Shown here: positions 35,005 through 45,994 of the stretch, one piece after another
Position numbering within the stretch: position 1 is the first letter of the stretch
How the letters are laid out: the number at the start of each line of letters is the position of its first letter
Assembly: GCA_010909165.1 (NCBI GenBank)
Contig: MU008161.1
Span: 2,170,001-2,234,000 of the forward strand
DNA from: Anthoceros angustus
Lineage: Eukaryota; Streptophyta; Anthocerotopsida; Anthocerotales; Anthocerotaceae
DNA: 64,000 bases
Direction of reading: 5' to 3'
Program-made: the position numbers and the translations under genes
The notes under the pieces: model-generated
What the model was told of the DNA's origin: nothing
What the model saw: only the letters and a program-made list of their open reading frames with translations
The model's database searches: none

Positions 35005-35355
35005 GGGTTCGCTGTTTGGTTGATCTAAGTGTAAGATGCGTTGCAAGCTCCTAAACCGTGATGCAAGTTGCGTCGTCTCATAAGACGAGCTTTGAGAAGC
35101 AGAACCATATGTGGATGGGTCGAATGGCGGTTCTTGCCATTGACTCCGGGGAACTCTATTTCTCTTTGGATATCTTGGTGGATCCAAATGTCCTCTACAA
35201 AGAGGGCATGATGGACTCTCACCTAGGTTAGCCCATTGGATAATACATGCTTTATGGAAAGTATGTTTACATGTTTCCAGGTGAATAATTTGTTTGTTAT
35301 TTTTTAAGGCTGAAAGACAGATGATGCACCTCTCTTCATACTTCTCCTCTTCCAT
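35002..35355 (-). CDS. Small RING-H2 finger protein (putative E3 ubiquitin ligase)
   Basis: A single open frame of 117 codons with ATG at 35355. It has a canonical RING-H2 motif near the N-terminus: Cys10, Cys13, Cys29, His31, His34, Cys37, Cys50, Cys53 (C-x2-C-x15-C-x-H-x2-H-x2-C-x12-C-x2-C). The remainder is polar and has no recognised domain or membrane segment. RING-H2 proteins usually recruit E2 enzymes for ubiquitin transfer. It stands in AT-rich repeat surroundings, so it may be a retro-copied or element-borne gene; expression is not shown. Confidence 0.7.
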   Translation of the reverse strand: MEEEKYEERCIICLSALKNNKQIIHLETCKHTFHKACIIQWANLGESPSCPLCRGHLDPPRYPKRNRVPRSQWQEPPFDPSTYGSASQSSSYETTQLASRFRSLQRILHLDQPNSEP

Positions 35356-35380
35356 AGGTCTCCACCTTGTCGTGATCTTT

Positions 35381-35870
35381 ATTTACAGTGCCTTGGTTAT
35401 GGTATACTAGAAATATGAGTTTATCTCATCTCTCGTATTCATAGAACATGCGTCCTAAGTCCTCTTTTATAGTACTTGATGAGGGTTCTAACTAGGAGAT
35501 TTACAGTGTCTTGGTTATGATATATTAGAAACATGAGTTTATCTTATCTCTCATATTCATAGAACATGCGTACCAATTCCTCTTTTATAGTAGTTGATGA
35601 AGGTTCTAACTAGGAGTTACTAGTTAAGGTTACATGTTTTAATTAGGAAGTTGCTACTTTTTAATTTGGAAGGTGTAGACTCTAAAAATGAGGAAGGATC
35701 TCAAACTTCCAATATAGTTTGCTTCCACAAAAAACCATATTACTACAAATGAGGAGGGATGTCAAACTTTCAATATAATTTGATTCCACAAAAAAGCTTA
35801 TTATTACAAATGAGGAAAGGTGTCAAATTCCAATATAGTTTGCTTCCACAAAATAACCGTTTTACTACAG
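35381..35870. repeat. Short tandem duplications upstream of the RING-H2 gene
   Basis: A segment of about 118 bp (35,381-35,498) is repeated once (from 35,499). It is followed by three imperfect copies of a roughly 62-bp unit with CAATATAGTTTGCTTCCAC between about 35,705 and 35,860. Confidence 0.8.
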
Positions 35871-37480
35871 TAACGATAAATCATAAGCACTAATTTTATT
35901 TCGCATCACCTATTTTACACTCAATTTCCCTCATTTGACACCATTTGCTTTCTCACTAAGTGTCAAGTGAGACCATTATGCACAAGCCTTCTTTCAATAT
36001 TAACTGTACAATCATGACACCTACTTGCATACTAAAATGTTAAGTGTTATATATATCCGCTAACATACAAAGTTCAAACACAATGCATATTCCACATCAA
36101 AATCTTTCCACCAACGTTTAAGACTAATAAGTTCCAGCACATATAATGGTAGTGATGATGGACTAATAAACTCCAACAAGTGTAATGGTTATCATCATAT
36201 TTGGGTTGAGAAAGCAACATTTGTTTAGAGAATTCCAAGAACTTTGAATTAAATTAGAAAATTGAAATTACAAACAGGTCCCGAGCTTGGAAGGAAAACA
36301 AAGAGAAAACAATATGATCTCCCTTGAGAGAGAGACGACCTTGCATTAACACGCACAATGTCTTTAAAGGAAGATTCCTCCAAACATAAATGGATAGAGA
36401 TGTTATAAGTATGGCCCTTTTTGGGTTGTTCCTCCTCGAACTTCAGGGGTAGATGGGATTTCCCATCTCGCCTATTAATAACGTCTACTCCACTTCTGAG
36501 TATGGCTATTTCTATAGGCATTCTATTAAGAAAAAGGACAGTGAAGTTTTCAAGAAATAGTGATATTGTTGCTACTATAACATCTAGCTATGAGACGGAG
36601 AGATATAGAGTCACCTTCCTGGTCTTATCAATTTTTGCATGCGTATCACCCCTAGCCATATTGTACCACTGAGTTAGAAATGTGATTGCTCTCGAGATTC
36701 ACACGTCCTTCATACAACCCTAACCAATGGTTAGTATTACTAAAAAAACATAGAAAAGGGTCCATATTCAAACATGGTGATAATATCCGAGATCCATATT
36801 TGCGCAAGAGTGGCCACGGAGCCCGCAACATTGTGAAAGTGCAAGTACGGAGCCCCACGAAGGACAAAGGTAGTGGCAATGTAGTGAACCCACCGAGAAA
36901 CCCAAATGTCAAATGGAGGTCTGTGAAGTCGGTACTAGCAACAGCAGCTGACGGCAGATGCCACGAGAAGGCCAAACGGCCAGCCATCAGCAGGCTATGT
37001 GTGAGCAGCCGAGTGGGCAGCAGCTGGAAAGAATCCTATCTCAGCCTGTGAGGTCATGTACCTGGGCGGGCAGGATGTGGATGCTGTGCAAAGGGACGGC
37101 ACTCTCCCTCGCTGCTTTCTCCTCTCTGCACCTCTCATCCAGCACTGGCAACAAGGAAAGAAACAAAAGCAGGCCCCGCCGTGGCTTCGTTTGCTACGGA
37201 GTGTTGTCCACCCCACACAGCACCGGCAACGGCCGCGGCCACCCACAAACCCACAAACCCACAAACCAGAAACGAAACCTGAGTGGAAGAGTCGGTTCTG
37301 ACGTCAGGGAGTGGGCAGTGGGCTATATTATACAGGCAGTATACAGGTGGACGGGACTGTCAGGACCTCCCAAGCTTCCGTCATGGTACGTCATGTCTAT
37401 CTATGTCGGCATCGGATGTTGAATGGGCGTCAAATGTGATCTCAGATCCCTTATCCTCTAGTCAGATCCGCCTATGTGGT
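35871..37480. other. Intergenic, no gene recognised
   Basis: Short open frames on both strands (for example 36,686-37,051 plus and 36,652-36,987 minus) have no domain I can name. The right end presumably contains the 3' UTR of the minus-strand HMA-domain gene. Confidence 0.4.
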
Positions 37481-37483
37481 CTA

Positions 37484-38871
37484 CTAGCCCTTTTTCTCCT
37501 CGGTTTTGGGTTCTTCCTTCTTCTCCTCCTTCTTCTCTTCCTTCTTCTCTTCCTTCTTCTCTTCCTTCTTCTCTTCCTTCTTCTCTTCCTTCTTCTCTTC
37601 CTTCTTCTCTTCCTTCGTCTCTTCCTTCTTCTCTTCCTTTTTCTCTTCTGGCGGAGGTGGTGGTGGTGGTGGTGGAGGGATGACGGTCACTCTCGTCTTG
37701 CCTTTGTTGCACAGCTTGATGAGCATGTCACCTGTAATTGTCTCGCTTTGCACCACGATTTTACGATTCGCCCAATCCCACCTGATGGCGTCAATCCCTG
37801 TAGATCGAACTGCACACTCATGTATTACACGTCTCATGGAATGTAGGTCCCAGAGCAAAATGCAAATACAACCTGACCTGCACAATGGTTGAGCTTCTTC
37901 TTCACAGTCCTGTCGCATCCCTCGCAGCACACAGTGACTTTGAGCTCCACAGTCTGGAAAATGTAGCTCGTGATCTCAGCTGAAGTCACATAGATCTCTG
38001 AGCCAACTGCTAAGAATTCCAACGTTTTTCAACAGACCTTCGGGGGAGGTGGAGGAGGATCCTTTTTCTCCTCCTCTTTCTTCTCATCCTTCTTCTCATC
38101 CTTCTTCTCGTCCTTCTTCTCGTCCTTCTTCTCTTCCTTCTTCTCCTCCTTCGTCTCCTCCTTCTTCTCCTCCTTCTTCTCCTCCTTCTTCTCCTCCTTC
38201 TTCTCCTCCTTCTTCTCCTCCTTCTTCTCCTCCTTCTTCTCCTCCTTCGTCTCCTCCTTCTCCTTCTTCTCCTCCTTCTTCTCCTCCTTCTTCTCCTCCT
38301 TCTTCCTCCTCCTTCTTCTCCTCCTTCTTGTCGTCCTTCTTCTCGTCCTTCTTCTCGTCCTTCTTCTCGTCCTTCTTCTCGTCCTTCTTCTCATCCTTCT
38401 TCTCGTCCTTCTTCTCGTCCTTGGGCTTCTCCTCCTCCTTCTGCTTCTCTGGTTCAGGAGGAGGATCCATCCACCTCTGTGGCCAAGTGTGCACCCTGGA
38501 ATTGTAGAAAAACTGCACATCCATCCAAGCAGCATTCAGCACGATATCGATGTGAGCGCCCATGAATTCCTTGCAAGCTAGCTCATGCACAATCAATTCA
38601 GCACTCTGAACTCCAGCTCAATCAATTTCATCGTTAGCTCGCACCGGCAGCAAGTGGGCATCCTGAATAAATCTCAGACCAGGCATCCGTAAAAACATGA
38701 ATTCACCTCTGTCAGATCATCAACGTTTTGGGATCCAGACACAGTTCAAATCACAACATTCACGACCATGCAATCCACAGGTGCATCCGAATTCAAACGA
38801 ATTCTGATGCAGCAAAAGGCAGGCACCGTTACCTCGTTCACTAGCCAATCGAAGGCCCCGTACTCCGACAT
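37484..38871 (-). CDS. Heavy-metal-associated (HMA) domain protein with Lys/Glu repeats
   Basis: Four exons: 38833-38871, 38038-38605, 37878-37953 and 37484-37797, about 331 residues. Exon 2 opens with an HMA-like fold that keeps only one Cys (LIVHELACKEFMGAHIDIVL), then a long Lys-Lys-Asp/Glu-Glu linker and Pro run. The second HMA domain (VELKVTVCCEGCDRTVKKKL) has the metal-binding Cys-x2-Cys, then a poly-Pro stretch and another Lys/Glu tail ending EEKKG without a CaaX box. Such proteins bind soft metal ions or act as metallochaperone-like scaffolds; the ligand is unknown. Exon 2 holds one surplus base near 38,305 in the repeat, which breaks the frame. All other junctions are consistent, so a sequence error or a fresh repeat slip is likely. 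Confidence 0.75.
37510..37640 (-). repeat. Lys/Glu-coding 12-bp microsatellite, C-terminal
   Basis: A CTTCTTCTCTTC-type 12-bp period encodes repeated Lys-Lys-Glu-Glu with one Thr-containing copy. It lies in the last exon of the HMA gene. Confidence 0.9.
38065..38430 (-). repeat. Lys/Glu- and Lys/Asp-coding 12-bp microsatellite, internal
   Basis: About thirty 12-bp units form two blocks: CTTCTTCTCCTC (Lys-Lys-Glu-Glu) and CTTCTTCTCGTC (Lys-Lys-Asp-Glu). The shift between frames occurs at about 38,305, where one unit reads CTTCTTCCTCCTCC. Confidence 0.9.
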
Positions 38872-40108
38872 GGTTCCCTTCAGACACGGACTACCTAGCT
38901 AGCCCCTGAATTGTCCTGGAAGCGAGGGATCCGATCGGTTTGCAATTGAAGGGGGCAAGGAAGAAAACTGCGCAGCAAAGCGGATGCAAGAATGCGAGCT
39001 GACAAATGCTGGGTTGGAGAACAGAGAGTGGAAGGGGGCCGGAGTAGCCCAGAGGATAGATAGGCAGCAGCACTGAGCACAGCAAGAGAGAGTCATGGCT
39101 GGTAAGCAATCTTGTACATTGACAGGGACCCACGAGCATTCAGCCGGCCTGCGCATAAGCATTGCTTTCAGTCTATCACATCGGGGCTTTCCTGCCGGTC
39201 GGTCGGGAGAGAAACCAAGCCAAGCCAGGCCCCACATTTTTCCTCGTCGTCCTCAAGAAAGAGACGAACATCTTCACTCTTAGCCCAGCAGGCTGATTAA
39301 ACATGCTTTTCAACACCGACATTATGCTGCCCATACACGAGCTTTGCCAAATTCACAGCATATGCAAGATGAGATCTTGAATCAGCTTCTACTGGTCTCG
39401 ACTCAAAATCGCCAGAACTCAGCTTCCTTGTACACTGCAGTATTCTTAGCGCTGTGATTGTCTGTGCGGCTTACTCAATTTTCCATCACGAGAAACCTCG
39501 TCGTCTTGATTCCATTGAGAAGGCAATCCTGAACCCTTAGGATCGGCAATGATTCTAGCTGCCTCTCATTGTTGTTGTGGAAGCTACATGTGCACAAGCA
39601 ATGGCCATGCCTTCCTATAGCCAGTCACAATTCTCCGTGCAAGTGGCAGTAGTCTGAGACATGTACTGTTGCCATACGAGCTTTTCTTTCATCCTGTTTT
39701 GCTCAGCGATGCTAGATCGCTTTTCAACAATGGTGTTGGTTTGTTTGTCTTTCTTTCTGCATCACTTGTTGGGCTTGATACGACCATTTATCTTCTGCTT
39801 TTTCTTCGGAAGGCTTCCTGCATCTGCTTCCACAGCCATGTTTACCTCTCTTTGCCTGGCCAGCTTTGTCCAACTAATTCTCTTTGGAGGACTGTAATAC
39901 AGCTCCTATTTGCTCAGCTCCTATTTTTTAAGAGTAGTTTGACGATCGATTCCTCGTTTTTAACCAATAGGCAACGTCCTTCGCTGTAACATAACATGTG
40001 TGTAAACGGATTTGCGGTACGGGTGAATCCCGATCCCCTGCGTAAGCATGGCTGCCAGCTTGAAGGTTGTGCTGAGGTTGCGGAAGCAAGTGGCTTCTAC
40101 CAGCAGAG
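38872..40108. other. Upstream regions of the HMA gene and the PPR gene
   Basis: About 1.2 kb between the two divergently oriented genes. No RNA, protein domain or repeat was recognised. Several 60-110 codon frames are open but lack any recognisable domain. Confidence 0.5.
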
Positions 40109-43100
40109 ATGGATACGGGCAGTATCATCTGCGCAATTAGCTCAAATGCAGCACTGGAGCTGGGAAAGCTTCATCTCGTGGGTTCAGCGTATGCCTCTGC
40201 GAATCATGACTGGCTGGCGGCAGGACCTGTTATGGTAGCTGGATTTCCAGACTCGACAAGGAAAATATGGTGGGATGACAGGTGCTGTAGGGTCCTTACT
40301 TCCAGGTTTGAAGCGATAGGAACCCACCAACCTGACGAGGTGCTGTGGCTGAACGAACTCAGCGAGCCCGCTCGGGTGCGCATCCGTGTAGGATACGAAG
40401 GGGTTGTGACAGTAAAAACTTTGAGCAAGATATGCCAGCAGGGGCATATCACTGAGGCTGTTGAAGCTCTGGGAGTTCTGGTGCAGACGGGCTGTCATGT
40501 TTCTCCGTCTGCGTTTTATACTGTTTTGAAAAATTGCGTGGCTCAGAAGCATCTTGTTCTGAGTCGCATTGTCCATGCTCTCAGCGTGAAAGAGGGCTAT
40601 GGGTCGGACACGTTCTTGTGCAACAACATCATGCGAATGTATGCTGCTCATGGCAGGTTGTGTGAAGCTATGGAAGTGTTCGCAGTGGTGGCCCAGCCGG
40701 ATGCCTTCTCGTGGTCTGCCATAATTTCTGCGCATGTTAAACAGGGGCACGATAAGAAGGCCATAGAGCTTTACCGTCAGATGCGCAGGTCAAGTGTGAA
40801 GCCGGATGGCCATGTGTTTGTAGCAGCCCTTCAGGCTTGTGCAAGGGTGGCAGACTTGGAGACTGGTCAGCAGGTGCATGCTGATGTGCTGGCCAGTGGT
40901 CTTGAGCCTCATCTGTTTGTCTGGAATTCGTTGCTGGATATGTATGCAAAATGTGGCAGCTTGGAAGAGGCTCAAAGAGTGTTTGACGGACTTGGTCGGA
41001 AAAATGTTGTGACCTGGACCGTGCTGATAGCAGGATATTCCCAGCAGGGTAAGGGGCAGGAAGCTCTTCGTCTTTACGGTGCTATGCAAAAAGAAGGCAT
41101 TATTGCACCTGATGCTGTGACACTTGTGCGCCTCTTGCAGGCATGTGTGAGTGTGGGCACGGTGGCTTTGGATAATGGGAAGCAGCTCCATGCACAAGTT
41201 AGGGAAGAAGGACTTGAGGCTGATGTGTTTGTGGCCAGTAGTTTGTTGCACATGTATGCCAAATGTGGCAGCTTAGAAGATGCTCAAGGAGTGTTTGATG
41301 GGCTTCCTCAGAAGGATGTGGTGATGTGGAATGCCATGATTGCAGGATATTCCCAGCAGGGCAGGGGGAAGGAAGCTCTTCGTCTGTACAGGGCAATGGA
41401 AGAAGAGGGCATTGTGGCACCTGATTCAGTGACTTTTTTGTCCCTCTTGCAGGCATGTGCAAGTATAGGCATCCCGGCTTTGGAGAAGGGGAGGCAACTT
41501 CATGCACGAGTTAAAGAGCTGGGACTTGAAGCTGACTTGTTTGTAGCTAGCTGTTTGGTGAGCATGTATGCGAAATGCGGCAGCCTGCAAGATGCTCAAA
41601 GGTTGTTTGATGGGCTTCCTCAGAGGGATGTGGTGATGTGGAATGCCATGATTGCAGGATATTCCGAACAGGGCATGGGTCAGGAAGCCCTCCGTCTCCA
41701 CAGTGCCCTGCAAGAAGAGGGCATCGCTGCACCCAATTCTGTAACCTTTGTATGCCTTCTGCAGGCATGTGCAAATTTGGGCATTCCAGCTCTTGAGAAT
41801 GGGAAGCAGCTTCATGCACAGATTGTAGAACGAGGTCTCCAATCTGATGTGACTGTGGCCAACAGTTTGGTAAACATGTATGGAAAGTGTGGCAGCCTAG
41901 AGGATGCTCAGGGCGTGTTTGATGGATTGGGCCAAAAAAATGTGGTGACGTGGAATGCCATGATAGGAGGATATTCCCAGCAGGGCATGGGACAGGAAGC
42001 CCTGCGTCTCTACGGAGTTATGCAAGAAGAAGGTGTTGCTGCACCCAATGCCGTGACATTTGCGTGCCTCCTGCAGGCATGTGCCAGTGTCGGTGGTTTG
42101 GCTTTGGAGACTGGGAGGCTGCTTCATTCACAGATCCAAGGACGACGGCTTGAGGCTGATATCTTTCTAGCCAACAGTTTGGTAAACATGTATGCCAAGT
42201 GTGGAAGCTTAGAGGAGGCTCAGAGTGTGTTTGATGGACTTGGTGAAAAGAATGTGGTAACATGGAATGCCATGATAGCAGGGTATTCCCAGCAGGGCAT
42301 GGGGCGTGAAGCATTGGGTTTGTACAGCGCCATGCAAGAAGAAGGCATTCTTGCACCTGATTCTGCGACGTTTGTTTTCCTTCTGCAGGCATGTGCGAGT
42401 GTGGGGGCCCCAGCTTTGGAGGAGGGGAAGCAGCTTCATGCACAGATTAGAGGATGTGGACTCGAGACTGATGTGTATGTAGCCAACACTTTGGTAGACA
42501 TGTATGCTAAATGCGGCAGGTTGGAAGATGCTCAGAGTTTATTTGATGGACTTGGTGAAAAGAATGTCGTGACCTGGACAGCACTGATAGCAGGATATTC
42601 TCAGCAGGGCATGGGGCAGGAGGCACTTCATCTCTACAGGACTATGCAAGAAGAAGGCATCGTCACACCCAACACCGCGACATTTGTGTGCCTCCTGCAA
42701 GCGTGTGGAAGCGTTGCAGCTTTAGATCTGGGAAGGCAGCTTCATGCACAGATTAAAGATCAGGGCCTGGACAGTGATGGGCGTGTAGCAGTCAGCTTGA
42801 TAGACATGTACGCAAAGTCTGGGAGCACGGTTGATGCACAGCAGGTGTTTAAAGCATTGCCCCACAGAGACGTCGTCACCTGGAATGCACTGATTGCAGG
42901 CTACACCCGCCAAGGAGACAGTGATGCTGTGTTCAACTCATTTCACAAAATGAGAGAGGATGGCATACAACCATCCAGCATCACATTCCTCAGTGTACTC
43001 ACAGCATGCAGTCATGCAGGTCTGGTGAACAAGGGGCGAGATTTCTTCAAAGCCATGAGCAGCCACTATGGCATCACTCCCGCTGGAGAGCACCATACCT

Positions 43101-43585
43101 GCATGGTGGACCTCCTCGGTCGTGCTGGCCATCTGGACGAGGCACTATCTCTGGTAAGAACAATGCCTGTACCCCCTGACTCCGCTGTCTGGCACACTCT
43201 ACTGGGTGCCTGTCGAAAGTGGAAGAACGTGAAGGTAGGACAGCTTGCTTTCAACGAAGCCCTGAAGCTGGACCAGAAAGACCCCGTCGCATACGTGTCC
43301 ATGTCAAACATCTATGCCGGTGCCCAGATGTGGGAGCAGGCACAGGAGATGCAGGCCAGGAGAACAGGAATCGGGGCATGGAAGCAGCCAGGCCAGAGCT
43401 GGTGGACAGACGAGGAGGGACTGGTGCACACATTTCTGGTGGGGGATGAAAAGCATCCTGAGAGTGAACAAATATATGCCAGGCTGAAAGATTTAATCTC
43501 CAAAACCAGGGAACAAGGCTTGTATAATGCACATCTGGTGAATTACTGGACACCCAGGGAAATGACATCTCATGCAAAGAAGTAA
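40109..43585 (+). CDS. PLS-class pentatricopeptide repeat protein with E-type tail
   Basis: A single intron-less frame of 1,158 residues. After an N-terminal extension of about 110 residues that could hold an organelle targeting signal, it carries a long PPR array of P, L and S motifs. Typical strings are MYAKCGSLEDAQGVFDGL, NVVTWNAMIAGYSQQGMGQEAL and VTFVCLLQACASVG. The array ends with CMVDLLGRAGHLDEALSLV and E/E+-like motifs (SWWTDEEGLVHTFLVGDEKH), and no DYW deaminase signature follows. Such proteins bind organellar RNA and normally recruit a DYW partner for C-to-U editing. The core repeats with an exact period of 312 bp (104 residues) five times, a sign of recent internal duplication or conversion. 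Target RNA cannot be read safely from the sequence alone. Confidence 0.93.
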   Translation: MDTGSIICAISSNAALELGKLHLVGSAYASANHDWLAAGPVMVAGFPDSTRKIWWDDRCCRVLTSRFEAIGTHQPDEVLWLNELSEPARVRIRVGYEGVVTVKTLSKICQQGHITEAVEALGVLVQTGCHVSPSAFYTVLKNCVAQKHLVLSRIVHALSVKEGYGSDTFLCNNIMRMYAAHGRLCEAMEVFAVVAQPDAFSWSAIISAHVKQGHDKKAIELYRQMRRSSVKPDGHVFVAALQACARVADLETGQQVHADVLASGLEPHLFVWNSLLDMYAKCGSLEEAQRVFDGLGRKNVVTWTVLIAGYSQQGKGQEALRLYGAMQKEGIIAPDAVTLVRLLQACVSVGTVALDNGKQLHAQVREEGLEADVFVASSLLHMYAKCGSLEDAQGVFDGLPQKDVVMWNAMIAGYSQQGRGKEALRLYRAMEEEGIVAPDSVTFLSLLQACASIGIPALEKGRQLHARVKELGLEADLFVASCLVSMYAKCGSLQDAQRLFDGLPQRDVVMWNAMIAGYSEQGMGQEALRLHSALQEEGIAAPNSVTFVCLLQACANLGIPALENGKQLHAQIVERGLQSDVTVANSLVNMYGKCGSLEDAQGVFDGLGQKNVVTWNAMIGGYSQQGMGQEALRLYGVMQEEGVAAPNAVTFACLLQACASVGGLALETGRLLHSQIQGRRLEADIFLANSLVNMYAKCGSLEEAQSVFDGLGEKNVVTWNAMIAGYSQQGMGREALGLYSAMQEEGILAPDSATFVFLLQACASVGAPALEEGKQLHAQIRGCGLETDVYVANTLVDMYAKCGRLEDAQSLFDGLGEKNVVTWTALIAGYSQQGMGQEALHLYRTMQEEGIVTPNTATFVCLLQACGSVAALDLGRQLHAQIKDQGLDSDGRVAVSLIDMYAKSGSTVDAQQVFKALPHRDVVTWNALIAGYTRQGDSDAVFNSFHKMREDGIQPSSITFLSVLTACSHAGLVNKGRDFFKAMSSHYGITPAGEHHTCMVDLLGRAGHLDEALSLVRTMPVPPDSAVWHTLLGACRKWKNVKVGQLAFNEALKLDQKDPVAYVSMSNIYAGAQMWEQAQEMQARRTGIGAWKQPGQSWWTDEEGLVHTFLVGDEKHPESEQIYARLKDLISKTREQGLYNAHLVNYWTPREMTSHAKK

Positions 43586-44044
43586 GCTAGTACCCGTTAG
43601 AAAATCCACATACATGACCAGGCATCTCCCCATCTGGCATCCAGTCTTGCTGATCATCGAGCTACCATTGTAGGAAGGTACGTTGTGGGCGTGAGAGTAT
43701 GAAATGTGCACTGTCCTAGGACGAGGCGTCAATGATCATGATTCAGCATCGATCACAACGAAACCCAGGCGGGAGGGCCACTTAACGGAAGCCAGCCTGT
43801 TAAGCGTGTTAAACCAGCGGGTGACGGTACAGCCAAGTGTGGTCCTGATGCCGGGAACGATGATCATGTGAGCCTCGAAGGAGGCAAATTCCTTGCCCGC
43901 TTTCCCTCCATTTCTGGCCGCTTCCCCCCATTTTCTCCGCCTTCTTTGTGAGGCCTGCACTCAGCGCTCTGTCGCAGTCTCGCAACTCTGTTTCCCTGCT
44001 TCCGGCTTTGCCCTGCCTGCGGATCCTGGGCGGCCGCATGCAGG
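43586..44044. other. Intergenic between PPR and ATXR5/6 genes
   Basis: A 459-bp gap that should include the PPR 3' UTR and the ATXR5/6 promoter and leader. Minus-strand frames here overlap the ATXR exon and show no domain. Confidence 0.5.
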
Positions 44045-45645
44045 ATGACCAAGAGGAGACGGCGGAGCAAGGTGTTGCTGTCGCAGATATATAAAAGGGA
44101 GGAGTCGTCGCTGTTTGGGAATAAGCGGGTGAACAACAATTATGAGGACAAAATGTGCGAGGCTTGCAAGCAGGGGGATGCCGAGGAGGCAATGTTGCTT
44201 TGCGACCAATGCGACCGGGGCTACCACATGTACTGCCTCTGCCCCATTCTGGTCACCCTGCCCAAGGGGGACTGGTTCTGCCCCTGCTGCTCCACCAAGG
44301 ACAACGTTGTAGGTCCGCTTCAGCTCATCGTCTCGCTCTTGGGTCTCTCGGTTTTTTTGTTGGGTCGTCTGGGTTGCATAGCAGCAGTGTTTTCTTGCCC
44401 GATTCTGGAAATGGGTTTGTGTTTTTGCGAGGTGGGATGGTTGGGTTGCGTTGCCTTTCGCTGAGCCAGATGGTGTCACCTGTGTTGCAGAATTTCCCAA
44501 GGTTCAGAAGAAGATCGTTGACTTTTTTAGGATACAGCGGCCGCTGCAAGACCCTGCCGGTAAGGACAATCTTCCTTCTGTTTCGTTGCCCTTGCCCTGA
44601 GGAAAATGTGGGATGAAGTTTTGCGTGCGAATCTGTGCTGAGATGATGTGCGGGATGGATGTCCGCAGCTGAGACCAAAAAGCGGAGGAGAAGTTCTGGG
44701 TCTCTTGGTTTGTATAAAAGAAAGCGGAAATTGTTAGCTTACTCTCCCACGAAGGATCCAGTCCGGAGATTGGAGCAGATGGCGTCTCTGGCCACGGCGC
44801 TGACAAGTTGTGGAGTGGAGTACAGCGATGAGCTGACATACATGCCTGGGCTGGCGCCCAGATCAGCTAACTGTGCAAGATATGAGAAGGGAGGGATGCA
44901 AGTAAGTGAGCACATCTGGTTTCCTGGCATGAATGTCATCCAGTGCTATTGTGCTTCCAGTACCTGATGGTGGAAATTGGTGGTTCAGGAAATAACCAAA
45001 GATGATAAAGCCACACTGGATTTGTGCAAGTCCATGTCCTCGCAAGGGGACTGGCCTCCTTTGATGGTCACCCGTGATCCTCGAGAAGGGTGAGTTAGTC
45101 TCACCTTCTTTGTTAGCATTTGCTTGTGTGCAATGCTTTGGGTCTGTGTGCTCTGCTCTTACACCTTCAGCTGGTGCAGGTTTGTCGTTCATGCTGACAG
45201 CCATATCAAGGATATGACCCTGGTGGCGGAGTACACTGGGGATGTGGATTACATGAGCAACCGGGAGCATGACGAAGGTGATAGCATGATGGGATTGTTG
45301 TTCACTGAAGATCCTAGTGATGAGCTGGTTATCTGTCCTGACAAGCGTGGCAATATTGCCCGATTTATCTCAGGCATCAACAACCATTCTCCGTAAGTCA
45401 TCAACTCCGTTGAAGTGGGAATGACTGAATGCTGTTTACTACTGGGCTTTCTCGTTATGACTCGGGTTTCTGTGATGGACTGTAGGGAGGCGAAGAAGAA
45501 ACAAAACCTGAGATGCATAAGGTTCAACGTGGATGGAGAATCCCGAACATTTTTGGTTGCTGTAAGAGAAATCGCCAAGGGTGAGCGACTATACTATGAC
45601 TACAATGCATATCAAAAGGAGTACCCTACAGAACACTTCGTGTGA
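44045..45645 (+). CDS. Histone H3K27 monomethyltransferase, ATXR5/ATXR6 type
   Basis: Six exons join in frame: 44045-44312, 44491-44559, 44669-44901, 44989-45089, 45180-45392 and 45486-45645, giving 347 residues. A basic N-terminus is followed by a PHD finger (about 38-84; CEACKQGDAEEAMLLCDQCD), which in this family reads unmodified H3K4. A PCNA-interacting PIP box QKKIVDFF lies near 95-102. The C-terminal SET domain shows YTGDVDYMSNRE, NIARFISGINNHSP and GERLYYDYNAY, and ends PTEHFV as in ATXR5/6. The enzyme deposits H3K27me1 on replication-dependent H3.1 and restrains heterochromatin over-replication. The donor after 44312 (TAG/GTCCGC) is weaker than the others but gives the expected FPKVQ junction. 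The single-copy context does not separate ATXR5 from ATXR6. Confidence 0.95.
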
Positions 45646-45949
45646 AGTGTTGTCAGGCATCGCCACATTCTTCCAACTCTCTGGAAGATGGCTCGTTGTA
45701 TATTTAAGACACACAAAGGGTCACGCACCTAGAGCTTGAAGGAAGCACGGCAGTGCACATATACGATGGAGCGGCCGGGAACTAACTTATCGTGAAGACA
45801 GGAAGGCAAGCCCATGCTGCTTCCCCAGCAAGTAACTAGTCTAAGCCAGCCTTGCAAATTGTGAGGCAAACTCAGACACATCTACAAACGAGGCTCCTGA
45901 AACCTCAGGTGCAAGCTAGTCTTCGCTGTCTGGGCATATTAAGGAAGCC

Positions 45950-45994
45950 GGGCTTGGGCTTGGGCTTGGGCTTGGGCTTGGGCTTGGGCTTGGG
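45950..45994. repeat. GGGCTT hexanucleotide repeat
   Basis: About seven copies of GGGCTT in a row, 300 bp downstream of the ATXR5/6 stop. Confidence 0.95.

Noticed and set aside
37474-38507. Plus-strand Ser/Pro/Phe-rich open frames
   Set aside because: They mirror the Lys/Glu coding repeats of the minus-strand HMA gene.
40184-43577. Repeated minus-strand frames opposite the PPR gene
   Set aside because: They recur with the same 312-bp period as the PPR units and have no independent domain.
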